Source: Spirulina subsalsa FACHB-351 (GTDB lineage: Bacteria; Cyanobacteriota; Cyanobacteriia; Cyanobacteriales; Spirulinaceae). Taken from it: 49,963 bases of DNA. A model generated the notes under the pieces. It was not told the origin of the DNA, made no database searches, and saw only the letters and a list, made by a program, of their open reading frames with translations. The stretch covers positions 1 through 49,963 of the forward strand of contig NZ_JAIHOM010000025.1 of assembly GCF_026130165.1 (NCBI RefSeq), in the 5' to 3' direction. Shown here in pieces: positions 1 to 8,821 of this stretch (the first letter of the stretch is position 1; each line of letters begins with the position of its first letter). A program made the position numbers and the translations under genes.

Positions 1-71
1 GCACAAATTGTCATGCTAAGAGTGATCCCTGAGCCTTAGCTAAAGAGTCGTGCTTCGCTGTTTCTATACTG

Positions 72-115
72 GTCGGGTTTCATCCCGTCGGTAAAACCGA
101 GGGTCTTCACCCGAC
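72..115. other. Compact triple-hairpin element at left edge
   Basis: An outer inverted repeat (GTCGGGT at 72-78, ACCCGAC at 109-115) encloses short hairpins in a row: CGGG/CCCG (74-87), CGGT/ACCG (89-99) and GGGT/ACCC (101-112, partly sharing the outer right arm). The structure is seen directly. Similar tight hairpin clusters occur at ends of IS200/IS605-type elements and in structured RNAs, but no transposase is visible because the window starts 71 bp to the left. The identity is a guess. Confidence 0.4.
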
Positions 116-159
116 ATTGCAGATAATCACGACTAACGGCCTTTTTCAGCCACCCCTCC

Positions 160-1965
160 CTAAACCAAAAAGATACTTAAGGGGTCCGCCAGTTTCTGCT
201 GGGTGCCGGCTAAAACGAGGGAGAGATATTGCCTTAAGCGTCGCCCTTGTTGATAGTTAGGAATATAATTCCCCTGACCATCGGGACGGAATAAGGGGGC
301 GGCCATAACAGCCTGATATTCTAGGGTTTGTTGGGACTCGGGAGTTAACCAGAGGAGATGATGGGCTGTGGGGACTAGGCCGGAGGGTAATTTTCCTTCT
401 AAGATGGCTAAGACTCGCCACATACAAGCTTTCGGGTTGATGCCTCGTTGTTCTAGGGCTTGTAACATTCGTTCGAGGGTGATGGGTTTTTGGGGGAAGG
501 TGTGGAGTAATTCTGACAAGAGGAAAAAATCACTGTATTGGTGGCGTAAGCGGTCGAAGAGTTGGGGATACTGGGGCAGTTGGGCTAATCCGAGGGCGAC
601 TGGCCGGGTGTCGGGGGGGTGAAGACCTTGGATAAAGCGGGCTTGGGGGAATTTTTGCCTTAACCAAGGTTCTAAAAAAGGCCATAAGGGGGTGAAAAAA
701 TCTCCACTGTAGAGAATTTGGCTGATTTTTGTGCCGGGATGCTGCAATCCGTCCTCCTGATAGTCTCTATGGCTGAGTAGGAGGTTAATCTGTTGGTTGA
801 GTTGTTTGGTGAAGGGGGTCAATATTTGTTCAATTAAGTCTGCCCGTTGTACTCCCCAAGTTTGCTCTCCGAGGAAGGTGGAGAAGGATTCTTGTTTCTG
901 TAAAATCAACCACACTCGACGGGCCATTTCTAAAAGCGATCGCCCTTCGGAAAAAGACAACACCTGCAATAAGGCCTGATCTCGCTTTGGGTGATCTGGT
1001 GTTCCCCCTTGAGGAGCCTCAAACTGTAAATCGGCCAGAAACGCCTGTTCTGGTTGCCACTGGGGATAAATCAACTGGTAAAAAATATCCTCATATAACC
1101 CCTGTAGTCCATAATCCAAACTGGTGAGGGTAAAATCACGATAGGAGAGGTCGTTTAAATCGTCGGGAAGGTCTACTAAACCCAGTTCAAGGGTGGTTAT
1201 CCCTCCTTGGAGGATTAAGGTGCTAGAAGGGGCAAGGTCGGGGCTGTAGGGGCGGGGATCTTCTAAGCGTTCCTGATGGACTTCTTGCCGATCCTGACAG
1301 ACTTGTGACCAATGAGCCAATAAAACGGCGATCGCATCCTCCACAAAGATCACCTGATCCGGACGCTCCACCACCTTCGCCCCTAAAATCACCTCCCGCA
1401 CATTAAAGCGATAACTATCCCCCCAAGTCGCCGGACAGTTCACCACCACCGCCACCACATTGGACAACATCTCACCCAACACCTCCCCCGATAACCCCTT
1501 AGCCCCCACCCGATACAAATGTTTTACTCCCGCCGGAGTTAAGCTACTCAATAAACTCTGTAAAGCCCGTTGCACCCAATAAAGAGAAATACTTTGACCC
1601 AGATCCCCATAGACCTTAGGCTCCCATTGTCGTTGTTTGCGACTGTAATACGGCACCGCCACATTCAACAAAGGCTTAAACTGCTGAACTAACGTCCCCT
1701 CCCCCGGTTTCGCCACCTCAGCCGCCATCTCCCCCACCACCATACTCAACCGAGACTTACCCGTTGGCTTAACCTTGGGGCTAAAATAGGCCATCAACGG
1801 CAACACCGAAAGCGTCCGACTATCGCTAGAGCCATTGCGTGCCGACCAATAGAGATGATATTGTTCCCCGGTCCCCACTTTCTGCAACACAGCCGAAATG
1901 CCAAGGGTGTCAATCTCTAAACCGAGATAGCAACGATTTTCTGGAGCTTCTTCCGAGGAAAACAT
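160..1965 (-). CDS. Hsp70/actin-like ATPase-fold protein, function unknown
   Basis: 601 residues, ATG start. The layout follows the actin/Hsp70 fold. There is a phosphate-1-like segment near residues 12-27 (YLGLEIDTLGISAVL). Around 170-218 comes a VVVNCPATWGDSYRFN stretch followed by VIFVEDAIAVLLAHW, which resembles the Hsp70 segment that ends in E-P-x-A-A. A phosphate-2-like strand lies near 248-265 (LILQGGITTLELGLVDL). An adenosine-motif-like ILYSGDFFTPLWPFLEPWL lies in the last third. The glycine-rich loops are degenerate compared with DnaK, and no substrate-binding domain follows, so this is not a standard chaperone. It starts 58 bp after the acidic coiled-coil gene on the same strand and is probably co-transcribed with it. 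An assembly or scaffold role for the pair is inference only. Confidence 0.72.
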   Translation of the reverse strand: MFSSEEAPENRCYLGLEIDTLGISAVLQKVGTGEQYHLYWSARNGSSDSRTLSVLPLMAYFSPKVKPTGKSRLSMVVGEMAAEVAKPGEGTLVQQFKPLLNVAVPYYSRKQRQWEPKVYGDLGQSISLYWVQRALQSLLSSLTPAGVKHLYRVGAKGLSGEVLGEMLSNVVAVVVNCPATWGDSYRFNVREVILGAKVVERPDQVIFVEDAIAVLLAHWSQVCQDRQEVHQERLEDPRPYSPDLAPSSTLILQGGITTLELGLVDLPDDLNDLSYRDFTLTSLDYGLQGLYEDIFYQLIYPQWQPEQAFLADLQFEAPQGGTPDHPKRDQALLQVLSFSEGRSLLEMARRVWLILQKQESFSTFLGEQTWGVQRADLIEQILTPFTKQLNQQINLLLSHRDYQEDGLQHPGTKISQILYSGDFFTPLWPFLEPWLRQKFPQARFIQGLHPPDTRPVALGLAQLPQYPQLFDRLRHQYSDFFLLSELLHTFPQKPITLERMLQALEQRGINPKACMWRVLAILEGKLPSGLVPTAHHLLWLTPESQQTLEYQAVMAAPLFRPDGQGNYIPNYQQGRRLRQYLSLVLAGTQQKLADPLSIFLV

Positions 1966-2023
1966 GGACTCTACAGAGGGTTAGGAGTGATTTGACTTCT
2001 CGATTTTAATCAAGGGTTAACTC

Positions 2024-5000
2024 TCACTCTTTATTTTTAGGTTTGAACAGGGAGGGAGTTGTCACTTCACTCCAAGGATCCGTTGTAATTTCTGTGATGG
2101 AGTGAATAATCCGCACTTCATCGGAATCCCCCTCCGATTCTAGGTCAGCCGACTCCTCAAAATCCAGACTTTCCTCTGGACTGTCCCATAAATCGGCAAT
2201 GGGGGGCAACTCATCAAAAACCATTTCAGGGGGATCTAGGGGATCTAAGGGGTGAAAATCTCCCGCATCCACAAACGTCACCACCGGATCCGTTGCAACC
2301 CCATGAATGGGGAGTTCCTCCCAATCTTCCTCCGTGGGTAAATCCAACAAGACCGAACTAGGATCTTCAGGCCAACTCTCCGGATCAACCACATCCGGTT
2401 CTGAGTCATCCTGTGCCGATGGGTGAATCCCGTCTGAGGGGGAAACCCCGTCCGTTATCCCATCCAATACAAGGGGATGGGGCATCTCGTCCTCTTGAGG
2501 CTGTTCCAACCCCATTTCCGGTTCAGAATTCCCCTCCTCTGGTGCGCTAATTTCCCAGTCCTCAACGGTAGGTTCCACCGTCTCCTGTGGAGTGAAGGAT
2601 AAAAGAACATCTTCAGGGGGATTTTCCTGTTCTGGTGCGCTAATTTCCCAGTCCTCAACGGTAGATTCTACTATCTCCTCTCTCTCCTCCACGGGGGATT
2701 CTACTTCCTCCTCAGCAGGTGCAGCTAAAAGCACTTCCTCAGCATCACTTTCCCCGGAAATCTCCTGTCTTGGCTCAACTGGGGATTCTACTCCCTCCTC
2801 AGTCGGTGCAGCTAAAAGCACTTCCTCAGCATCACTTTCCCCGGAAATCTCCTGTCTTGGCTCAACTGGGGATTCTACTCCCTCCTCAGTCGGTGCAGTT
2901 AAAAGCACTTCCTCAGCATCACTTTCCCCGGAAATCTCCTGTCTTGGCTCAACTGGGGATTCTACTCCCTCCTCAGCAGGTGCAGTTAATCCCGTTTCCG
3001 GTCCAGGAATAACCTCCTCGGCAGGACGAACGCTAGACTCCTGTACAACCTCCGGTTCTCCCCATATATCACCATCTCCCCCATCATTCATGGATAACGG
3101 ACGAGTAAAGGCAGGATTAGAACTAGGGTGACTGCTTGTTGTATCATCAGAGTCCCACATATCCCGAGACACAAAAACCTCGTCGGGTTCTTCTTCCTCT
3201 TCTTCAATTTCCAGAACTTCCACCTCATCTTCTGCTTCCTGTAACAGCAGATCAGACAAGGACTGAATCACCACCACCCCGGATAAGTTTTCTGGTTGAG
3301 CGACTGCAACCACTTCCTCCTCGTCTAACACAATTTCCATTGATGGGGGGGGAGGAGTCACGGCTTCTGGTGTTTCTACGGTTTCCTTACCCCCCAGCTC
3401 GACATCTTGAACTCTCTCGGAGACAGGAACAGGCATTTCTGCCATGGTAGGTTCTACCGGAGTGGGTTCTACTTCCTCATCAGGAACAACAGGAGCAGGT
3501 TCTGTCCTAGCTTCTAACTCTTCTGTGGGTAAGGTAGTGGGTTCTACTTCCTCATCAGGAACAACAGGAGCAGGTTCTGTCCTAGCTTCTAACTCTTCTG
3601 TGGGTAAGGTAGTGGGTTCTACTTCCTCATCGGGAGCAACAGCAGGGGCAATTTTTGCCTCGGGTGTAGCCACTGCTGGAGACTGTTCAAAACTAACTAA
3701 ATCTTCGTTGAGATGTTGGAGGGTTTCCTCTCCTAACACTTCATCTAATACGGGATGACGCAGAACCGAGGTTTCCTCGTCTGGGAGGAGTAACTCCTCT
3801 TGCTCTGGATTATGAAACTCATCAAGGTCTTGTTCTACCTCTTCTCCCTCTTCGGGTGAGCGGACGACTAAATCCGACACCTGATCTAAGAGCATGGTTA
3901 AAGATGCCGTGGTGACAATCTCCTCCTCGTCCTCGTCATGGGTTTCTGCTAACTTGGCTTTCGCCGGAGATAATTCCGCCGGGGGAACGGTTTCTGGGGC
4001 GGGTAAAGCGGGAACGTCTTCAAATAGGAGGGTTTCTAGGCTAACATCTCTCCGCAAGGTCAACAGGGAGGAGTCTTTTAACCCGATTGCGGGATCGTCC
4101 AACTCCGCAAAGAGGGCGGTTTCTAGGGGTTGATCGGGGCTGATTCCTTCAAATAGTACGAGTTCGGGGGTGGGAGGTGGGGGTTCTTCTGTGGTGAGGA
4201 TGAGATCCGATTCTGAGGGGGGTGTCTCGGTGGTGAATAGATCGGAATCGCTGCCGAATAACTGTTCATCCCACGCTTCCCACATTTCGCTGGCATGGGG
4301 GGGTGCAGGGGTTTCGGGGGTGGGTTCTCTTGGTTCAATCTGGAGGACTTGATTGGCTTCTGTGGCACTTAAATCTAGATCCAGTATGGCGGCGAGGGTA
4401 TCGGGTACCCTGGCGGATTCGGAACGGTCTAATATGTCGAAATGATGACTTTGTAGGGGGATTTCTACCCCGGCGAAGGGGTAGAGGGCATTTTCGTTTG
4501 TATCCCGTGATCTGGGAAGGGAAAGCTCTGTTGTGGATGTTTCGGGGGCTTCTGGGAGAGCAGAGGCTGGGTGGTCTTTGGAGGAGGGGAGGGAGAGGGG
4601 CGTTCCGTTGGCGTAGGGGGCTGAAGGAAGGGCGGGGGCGAGTTGTTGAAGGTAGTCTTGGAAGAGGTTGACGCTTTGTTCCCCTAAGTCGTGGAGGTTG
4701 GCGATGTTTTCGCCGAGGGAGTAACGATAGGCTTGGAGATCCTGTTCTAGGGTTTGGAAGACGCTGCGCACGGTGGCATCCCAACCGAGGAGCAGTTGAT
4801 CAAATTGGCGCTGGAGTTCTCGTAATTGTTCGAGTCGTTCGAGTTGTTGGAGGGGGTTGGGGTTGAGATTGGAGGGCAGGGCGGCCTTTTGGGGGTTTTC
4901 CTGTAGGAGGGGCAGGAGTTGGTGGGTGAAACTTTCGAGCGATCGCGCCATTTGTTGCTGGAGTCCTTCACTACACCGGGCTAACAGGACTTGAACAAAA

Positions 5001-5482
5001 TCCCCGGTGATTTGTTGACGCTGACTTTCTAACTTGCGGATCTCGTGGAGTAGGGCCTCACGTTGTTGACGGAGGGTTTCTAACTCCATCTGTAAGGGTT
5101 CAATCCACTGATGGCGCTGTTGATTCATCTGTCTCATGACGGCCTGGGCGATCGCCTCGGCTGTCTCTTTCCCTCCGACTGTCTCGGTTGGAGCTAGATT
5201 GGGGCTGTTTCCTTCGGAACTCTGTGCGAACAACAGAAACTGACGGATTTTCGCTAAAACCCTCTGTTGTTCATGTAGTTTTTGTTGATGCACTTGTTGG
5301 GGGTTAACCTCTTGTGCCTTGGCGTTAACCCCAGTCAAAACCTGATCAATTTCTGTAATCAGTGCGTGAATATCTGTTGGTGAAGTCACAGTCAAACCCA
5401 GATCGTAAAAGTACGCAAAGCGGAAACGCCCTATCTTTTTATATTGACACTCTCCCGATACATTGGGAAATTTTTGGCTCAA
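2024..5482 (-). CDS. Large acidic coiled-coil protein with internal repeats
   Basis: 1152 residues from a TTG start; no nearby in-frame ATG exists, so the start is uncertain. Residues 1-60 form a small ordered-looking region containing Phe/Tyr-rich RFRFAYFYDLGL. About 60-280 is Gln/Glu/Leu-rich with heptad character (EPLQMELETLRQQREALLHEI) and is predicted coiled coil. From about 290 to the end it is Glu/Asp/Pro/Ser/Thr-rich, very acidic and probably disordered. This part contains a 29-residue unit (TEEGVESPVEPRQEISGESD and so on) repeated about 3.5 times and a 25-residue unit (PDEEVEPTTLPTEELEAR) repeated at least twice, both near-identical at DNA level. No catalytic motif was seen and I do not recognise the family. 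It is upstream of, and probably co-expressed with, the Hsp70-like gene, so the two may act together. Confidence 0.72.
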   Translation of the reverse strand: MSQKFPNVSGECQYKKIGRFRFAYFYDLGLTVTSPTDIHALITEIDQVLTGVNAKAQEVNPQQVHQQKLHEQQRVLAKIRQFLLFAQSSEGNSPNLAPTETVGGKETAEAIAQAVMRQMNQQRHQWIEPLQMELETLRQQREALLHEIRKLESQRQQITGDFVQVLLARCSEGLQQQMARSLESFTHQLLPLLQENPQKAALPSNLNPNPLQQLERLEQLRELQRQFDQLLLGWDATVRSVFQTLEQDLQAYRYSLGENIANLHDLGEQSVNLFQDYLQQLAPALPSAPYANGTPLSLPSSKDHPASALPEAPETSTTELSLPRSRDTNENALYPFAGVEIPLQSHHFDILDRSESARVPDTLAAILDLDLSATEANQVLQIEPREPTPETPAPPHASEMWEAWDEQLFGSDSDLFTTETPPSESDLILTTEEPPPPTPELVLFEGISPDQPLETALFAELDDPAIGLKDSSLLTLRRDVSLETLLFEDVPALPAPETVPPAELSPAKAKLAETHDEDEEEIVTTASLTMLLDQVSDLVVRSPEEGEEVEQDLDEFHNPEQEELLLPDEETSVLRHPVLDEVLGEETLQHLNEDLVSFEQSPAVATPEAKIAPAVAPDEEVEPTTLPTEELEARTEPAPVVPDEEVEPTTLPTEELEARTEPAPVVPDEEVEPTPVEPTMAEMPVPVSERVQDVELGGKETVETPEAVTPPPPSMEIVLDEEEVVAVAQPENLSGVVVIQSLSDLLLQEAEDEVEVLEIEEEEEEPDEVFVSRDMWDSDDTTSSHPSSNPAFTRPLSMNDGGDGDIWGEPEVVQESSVRPAEEVIPGPETGLTAPAEEGVESPVEPRQEISGESDAEEVLLTAPTEEGVESPVEPRQEISGESDAEEVLLAAPTEEGVESPVEPRQEISGESDAEEVLLAAPAEEEVESPVEEREEIVESTVEDWEISAPEQENPPEDVLLSFTPQETVEPTVEDWEISAPEEGNSEPEMGLEQPQEDEMPHPLVLDGITDGVSPSDGIHPSAQDDSEPDVVDPESWPEDPSSVLLDLPTEEDWEELPIHGVATDPVVTFVDAGDFHPLDPLDPPEMVFDELPPIADLWDSPEESLDFEESADLESEGDSDEVRIIHSITEITTDPWSEVTTPSLFKPKNKE
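2704..3000 (-). repeat. 87-bp in-frame tandem repeats
   Basis: The motif CTCCCTCCTC starts at 2791, 2878 and 2965, exactly 87 bp apart. A diverged copy lies to the left, near 2704. The array is inside the acidic protein gene and adds 29 residues per unit, so copy-number change would keep the frame. Confidence 0.85.
3466..3640 (-). repeat. 75-bp in-frame tandem repeats
   Basis: GTTCTACTTCCTCATC recurs at 3466, 3541 and 3616 (period 75). There are two full units and one partial unit, each encoding 25 residues of the acidic protein. Confidence 0.85.
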
Positions 5483-5811
5483 ACTTAGATGGCCTGCCTA
5501 AATGATAACCCAGGAGTCTCAGAGAGAAGAGATCGTGAACGACCCACACGAAAAAAACTCGGGAGTTTGGTAGCCCCGTCTCTTTAAAGCGGGGAGTAGT
5601 CAATTCTCTACGAGGATGTGACAGCAAACTCTTTAGGTTGGGGGGTGCAGTATGGGGGATGGAGTGGGGAGGGCGGGTAAAAAAATGCAAGCACCTCAGA
5701 TCGCCATTAGGCGTTGATTACTATCGCCTATGGCTCTGTCGGGGTCAATCTCTGATTGGCTAGACAAGAGTCTATGAGGAAAGAATCCACTCGCCTTTAG
5801 GCAGTGGAGTG
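5483..5811. other. Intergenic region with two hairpins
   Basis: No convincing gene. CCCCG/CGGGG arms at 5574-5594 enclose the palindrome CTTTAAAG. The context (TAGCCCCG before, CGGGGAGTAG after) looks like a transposon-end hairpin. A second hairpin at 5787-5807 (CCACT, GCC / GGC, AGTGG) lies just after the 247-residue gene on the minus strand. It may act as its terminator, although there is no strong T-run. Confidence 0.45.
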
Positions 5812-6555
5812 TCAAATCAACGTTGGAGGGAACAAACTAGATCCTTGACCTTGAGCAAAAAACTTTTTAGTAATAATTTCCCGAAATGTCTCAAAATCGG
5901 TCTGCCATGTGCTAATCCGTTTGCTTAAATAAGCGGTTTTTTGGTCTTGATATTCGGGAGGAATGCCATAGGTAAACCCTCCCGAAAATAATAAAGCGGC
6001 GATGGAAGTTTGATCCGGTTGTTGTAAACGAACTTCATTAATCCCCAAGTTGAGGGGACAACGTTTAAGCTGATAACTTAAATTGATCGATGCTTTGAGG
6101 GGGGCTTGTCCTAACTGTTGCCATCCTCCGGGAGCTAATAAGGTTTCGACAATGTATTTGCGGGCGGCATCTTCTTGATTGGGAAACCCGATGAGAATTT
6201 TGGGGTTAATACTAATGCCTTGATAATTGGCGTGGGGGAGTTTTTCGAGGTACTGACGGGCGACAACGGGGGCTTGGAGGTCTTGGGGATTTTGCTTAAT
6301 GGCTTCTAGGAAGTTAATGGAACGCGGTTGAGCAAAAATATTCACCCCATTGCTAAAGTTCAATTGGGCTACGGCATTATTCAAAACGGGTTGCTGGGTT
6401 AATTCCCAGTCGGTGGGAATGATGCCGCTAAAACGTAGGAAGTCTAAACTGATGCTGCCGGGATTGAGATCTGTGGCGGCGATCGCAACGGCCACCTCCT
6501 GCATCTCAATATGATTCCCTAGCAAGGGGTTGGTGAGTGGTAAATTTTGCGCCAT
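5812..6555 (-). CDS. Conserved-looking protein of unknown function, 247 residues
   Basis: Complete ORF with an ATG start (MAQNLPLTNP). It is soluble in appearance, with no signal peptide or membrane segment, and has regular alternation of hydrophobic strands. Recognisable stretches include DFLRFSGIIPTDWEL near residue 40, NPKILIGFPNQEDAARKYI near 125 and a C-terminal FETFREIITKKFF. The composition and the good codon structure argue for a real gene. I do not recognise the family and assign no function. It is separated from rnj by a repeat-filled spacer and from the acidic protein gene by 329 bp, so it is probably transcribed alone. Confidence 0.7.
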   Translation of the reverse strand: MAQNLPLTNPLLGNHIEMQEVAVAIAATDLNPGSISLDFLRFSGIIPTDWELTQQPVLNNAVAQLNFSNGVNIFAQPRSINFLEAIKQNPQDLQAPVVARQYLEKLPHANYQGISINPKILIGFPNQEDAARKYIVETLLAPGGWQQLGQAPLKASINLSYQLKRCPLNLGINEVRLQQPDQTSIAALLFSGGFTYGIPPEYQDQKTAYLSKRISTWQTDFETFREIITKKFFAQGQGSSLFPPTLI

Positions 6556-6573
6556 GATCCTAATTCAATTGAG

Positions 6574-6735
6574 TAGTTAGGGCTTGCTGAATAAATCCGA
6601 GAGTTGGGGAGGCGGGAATCGGGAGGCGGGAGTCGGGAGTCGGGAATCGGGAATCGGAAACAATTGTCAATTGTCAATTATCAATTCCCTATTACTTCTC
6701 CCCCTCTCCCCTGCTCCCCTGCTCCCCTGCTCCCA
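6574..6735. repeat. Intergenic mosaic: MITE end plus simple repeats
   Basis: It starts with TTAGGGCTTGCTGAATAA, the same end as the complete MITE at 17495-17649. Runs of GGGAATC/GGGAGTC-type heptamers follow, then CAATTGTCAATTATC repeats and a pyrimidine tract of repeated CCCCTGCTC. The matching right terminal repeat was not found, so this is a solo or decayed end. Similar simple-repeat mosaics occur near 17540-17620, 39040-39210, 41190-41440 and 44764-44820. Confidence 0.6.
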
Positions 6736-6736
6736 G

Positions 6737-8503
6737 TTAAGAGGCCATCGTTGCCGTAGAACGTCGGCGACGACGGGAACTCGCCGGAGTGGAACTGGTT
6801 TGATCATCGGAAGTGGGGGGCGTTTGCAAGAGGAAAATCACTAAGGGACGACTGCGTAACTCCCGTTGGGTCAAACGCTGTAAACTGTTCTCAATCTCCG
6901 CACAAACTTTATCCCAGTTCATCCCCCCATTTTTGGACTCGCTGATCTGTTTACTGTAATCCGAGAGCAAACGTTCCACATTGCGGATCATCAACTGCTT
7001 AATAAAGGTCTGATCGCTCGTAGAAACCACACCGCGTAAATGAATGGCTGGGGGAGCGAGTAACTGTAAATTGTGATCCACAGCGGCCGCTACTGTCACA
7101 ACGCCATCTTCTGCCAGTTGTTGGCGCTCTTTCATCACATGATCATGGACAATTCCCGCCCCATCGACTAACTCAATCCCCGAGGGAACTTGTCCGGCAA
7201 TACCAATCCGCTCCTCGGTTAGCTCTACAATATCCCCATTGTTAATAATCACCATATTTTCCGCCGGAATGCCCATATTTTGCGCCATTTGGGCGTGTTT
7301 CACCAGCATCCGATGTTCTCCATGGACGGGGACAAAAAACTTAGGTTTCGTCAAGGCGAGCATCAACTTATGATCTTCTTGGGCCCCGTGACCGGAAACG
7401 TGAATCCCTAAATGACGACCATAGACAACATTTGCCCCTAACATCATTAAGCGGTCGATAGTGTCCACCACGGCTAAGGTATTGCCGGGAATGGGATTGG
7501 CACTAAAGACAATGGTATCTCCTTGTTTTACCCGGACTTGGCGGTGATCCTTGCGGGAAATGCGCGTCAGGGCGGCTAAGGTTTCTCCTTGGGAGCCGGT
7601 GGTCAAAATCAAAACTTTCTCATCGGGTAAACCGGACAGGGCTTTGAGGGGGGCAAATAAATCTTCGGGACACTTGATGTAACCCAGTTTGCGGGCATGG
7701 GCGATGACGTTTAACATAGAACGTCCCAAGGTGATCACTTTGCGGTTATGTTTTTGCGCTAACTGTAGAACGATATTGACCCGGTGGACGGAGGAAGCAA
7801 AGGTGGTGACAAATAGACGACCTTTGGTTTCGGCAAATACCCGGTCTAAGTTGGGATAAACGGATTGTTCCGAGGGGGTATGGCCAGGAACTTCGGCGTT
7901 GGTGGAGTCACTGAGTAAACACAACACTCCTTTTGCGCCATATTCGGCGATGCGGTGGAGATCAAAATATTCGCCGTCTACGGGGGTGTGGTCAATTTTG
8001 AAGTCTCCGGTATGGATGAGGACACCCAAGGGGGTGGTAATGGCGACGCTGAAACTGTCGGCGATGGAGTGGGTGTTGCGGATGTACTCGACGCGGAAGG
8101 AGGGACTAAGTTGGACGGTTTGCCGGGGGGTAACGCTATTGAGTTGGGTGCGTTCTAATACGCCAGCCTCGTCTAATTTATCCCGCAAGAGGGCCATTGC
8201 TAAACGGGGGCCATAAATTTGGGGGATGTCAAACTGTTTGAGGTGGTGGGCAATGCCGCCAATATGATCTTCGTGACCGTGGGTGACGATCATGCCTTTA
8301 ATTTTATGGCGATTCTCCCGAACGTAGGTCATGTCAGGCAGGACTACGTTAATGCCGTGCATTCCGTCGGTGGGGAAGCCAATCCCGGCATCGAGTAGGA
8401 TCATTTCGTCGCCATACTCGAAAATACAGGTATTTTTGCCAATTTCATGGAGTCCACCTAAAGGAATGATTTTTAAGGAGGATTTTTGGTTGTTGTTTGT
8501 CAT
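6737..8503 (-). CDS. rnj: Ribonuclease J
   Basis: A metallo-beta-lactamase/beta-CASP ribonuclease with endo- and 5'-to-3' exonuclease activity in mRNA decay and rRNA processing. The protein begins with KIIPLGGLHEIGKNTC. It carries the zinc signature THGHEDHIGG about 75 residues in, further motifs such as SDSTNAEVPGHTPSE, and a C-terminal RNase J domain. It ends in a basic tail (SSRRRRRSTATMAS) typical of cyanobacterial variable tails. An in-frame TTG at 8596 would add 31 low-complexity residues. I prefer the ATG at 8503 because the conserved core begins about ten residues after it. It follows asd and dapA on the same strand, an association also seen in other bacteria, and may be read from the same transcript or its own promoter in 8504-8821. 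Confidence 0.95.
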   Translation of the reverse strand: MTNNNQKSSLKIIPLGGLHEIGKNTCIFEYGDEMILLDAGIGFPTDGMHGINVVLPDMTYVRENRHKIKGMIVTHGHEDHIGGIAHHLKQFDIPQIYGPRLAMALLRDKLDEAGVLERTQLNSVTPRQTVQLSPSFRVEYIRNTHSIADSFSVAITTPLGVLIHTGDFKIDHTPVDGEYFDLHRIAEYGAKGVLCLLSDSTNAEVPGHTPSEQSVYPNLDRVFAETKGRLFVTTFASSVHRVNIVLQLAQKHNRKVITLGRSMLNVIAHARKLGYIKCPEDLFAPLKALSGLPDEKVLILTTGSQGETLAALTRISRKDHRQVRVKQGDTIVFSANPIPGNTLAVVDTIDRLMMLGANVVYGRHLGIHVSGHGAQEDHKLMLALTKPKFFVPVHGEHRMLVKHAQMAQNMGIPAENMVIINNGDIVELTEERIGIAGQVPSGIELVDGAGIVHDHVMKERQQLAEDGVVTVAAAVDHNLQLLAPPAIHLRGVVSTSDQTFIKQLMIRNVERLLSDYSKQISESKNGGMNWDKVCAEIENSLQRLTQRELRSRPLVIFLLQTPPTSDDQTSSTPASSRRRRRSTATMAS

Positions 8504-8821
8504 GGGATTTTGTTGGTTTAGATAAGGTTGATCGGCTGTTGAAACGCTGTTTTTTTTCAGGGGTTTTGCTGTCACCCTGTTCTGGTTATTTGTCAAAATG
8601 CTTAATTGTTCCTAATTTTTGGGGTTACTCAGGTGATGGGATGCTGAAATAATCAATTGTGAATGATCAATCATCAAGGGACTGTTTTGAGGGATGGGAG
8701 TCCATGAACAATTGTTCTTTTGTCTACATTCCTGACTCGCCCCTGATGTCCTGTGCTGTGCCTAATCGTGAGAGAAGAGGAGAAGCTTAACTTCTCTCAC
8801 GATGAGGGGTTTGAGTTTCCG
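8504..8821. other. dapA-rnj spacer
   Basis: No gene is seen apart from the possible TTG-initiated extension of rnj (up to 8596). The rest is AT-rich and probably holds the rnj promoter. A 13-bp inverted repeat lies at its right end (next entry). Confidence 0.5.
8765..8803 (-). terminator. Hairpin after dapA
   Basis: The perfect 13-bp arms ATCGTGAGAGAAG (8765-8777) and CTTCTCTCACGAT (8791-8803) enclose a 13-nt loop. It sits 19 bp beyond the dapA stop on the dapA strand. No T-run follows, so it may be an inefficient terminator or an RNA-processing/stability hairpin. Confidence 0.45.

Noticed and set aside
2592-3131. 179-residue plus-strand Ser/Thr-rich ORF
   Set aside because: Antisense reading of the in-frame repeats of the acidic protein gene.
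3444-3758. Gly/Ser-rich plus-strand ORF
   Set aside because: Antisense of the 75-bp repeat tract.
5439-5690. 83-residue minus-strand ORF over the acidic gene start
   Set aside because: Overlaps a hairpin-rich spacer, poor composition, out of frame with the acidic protein.
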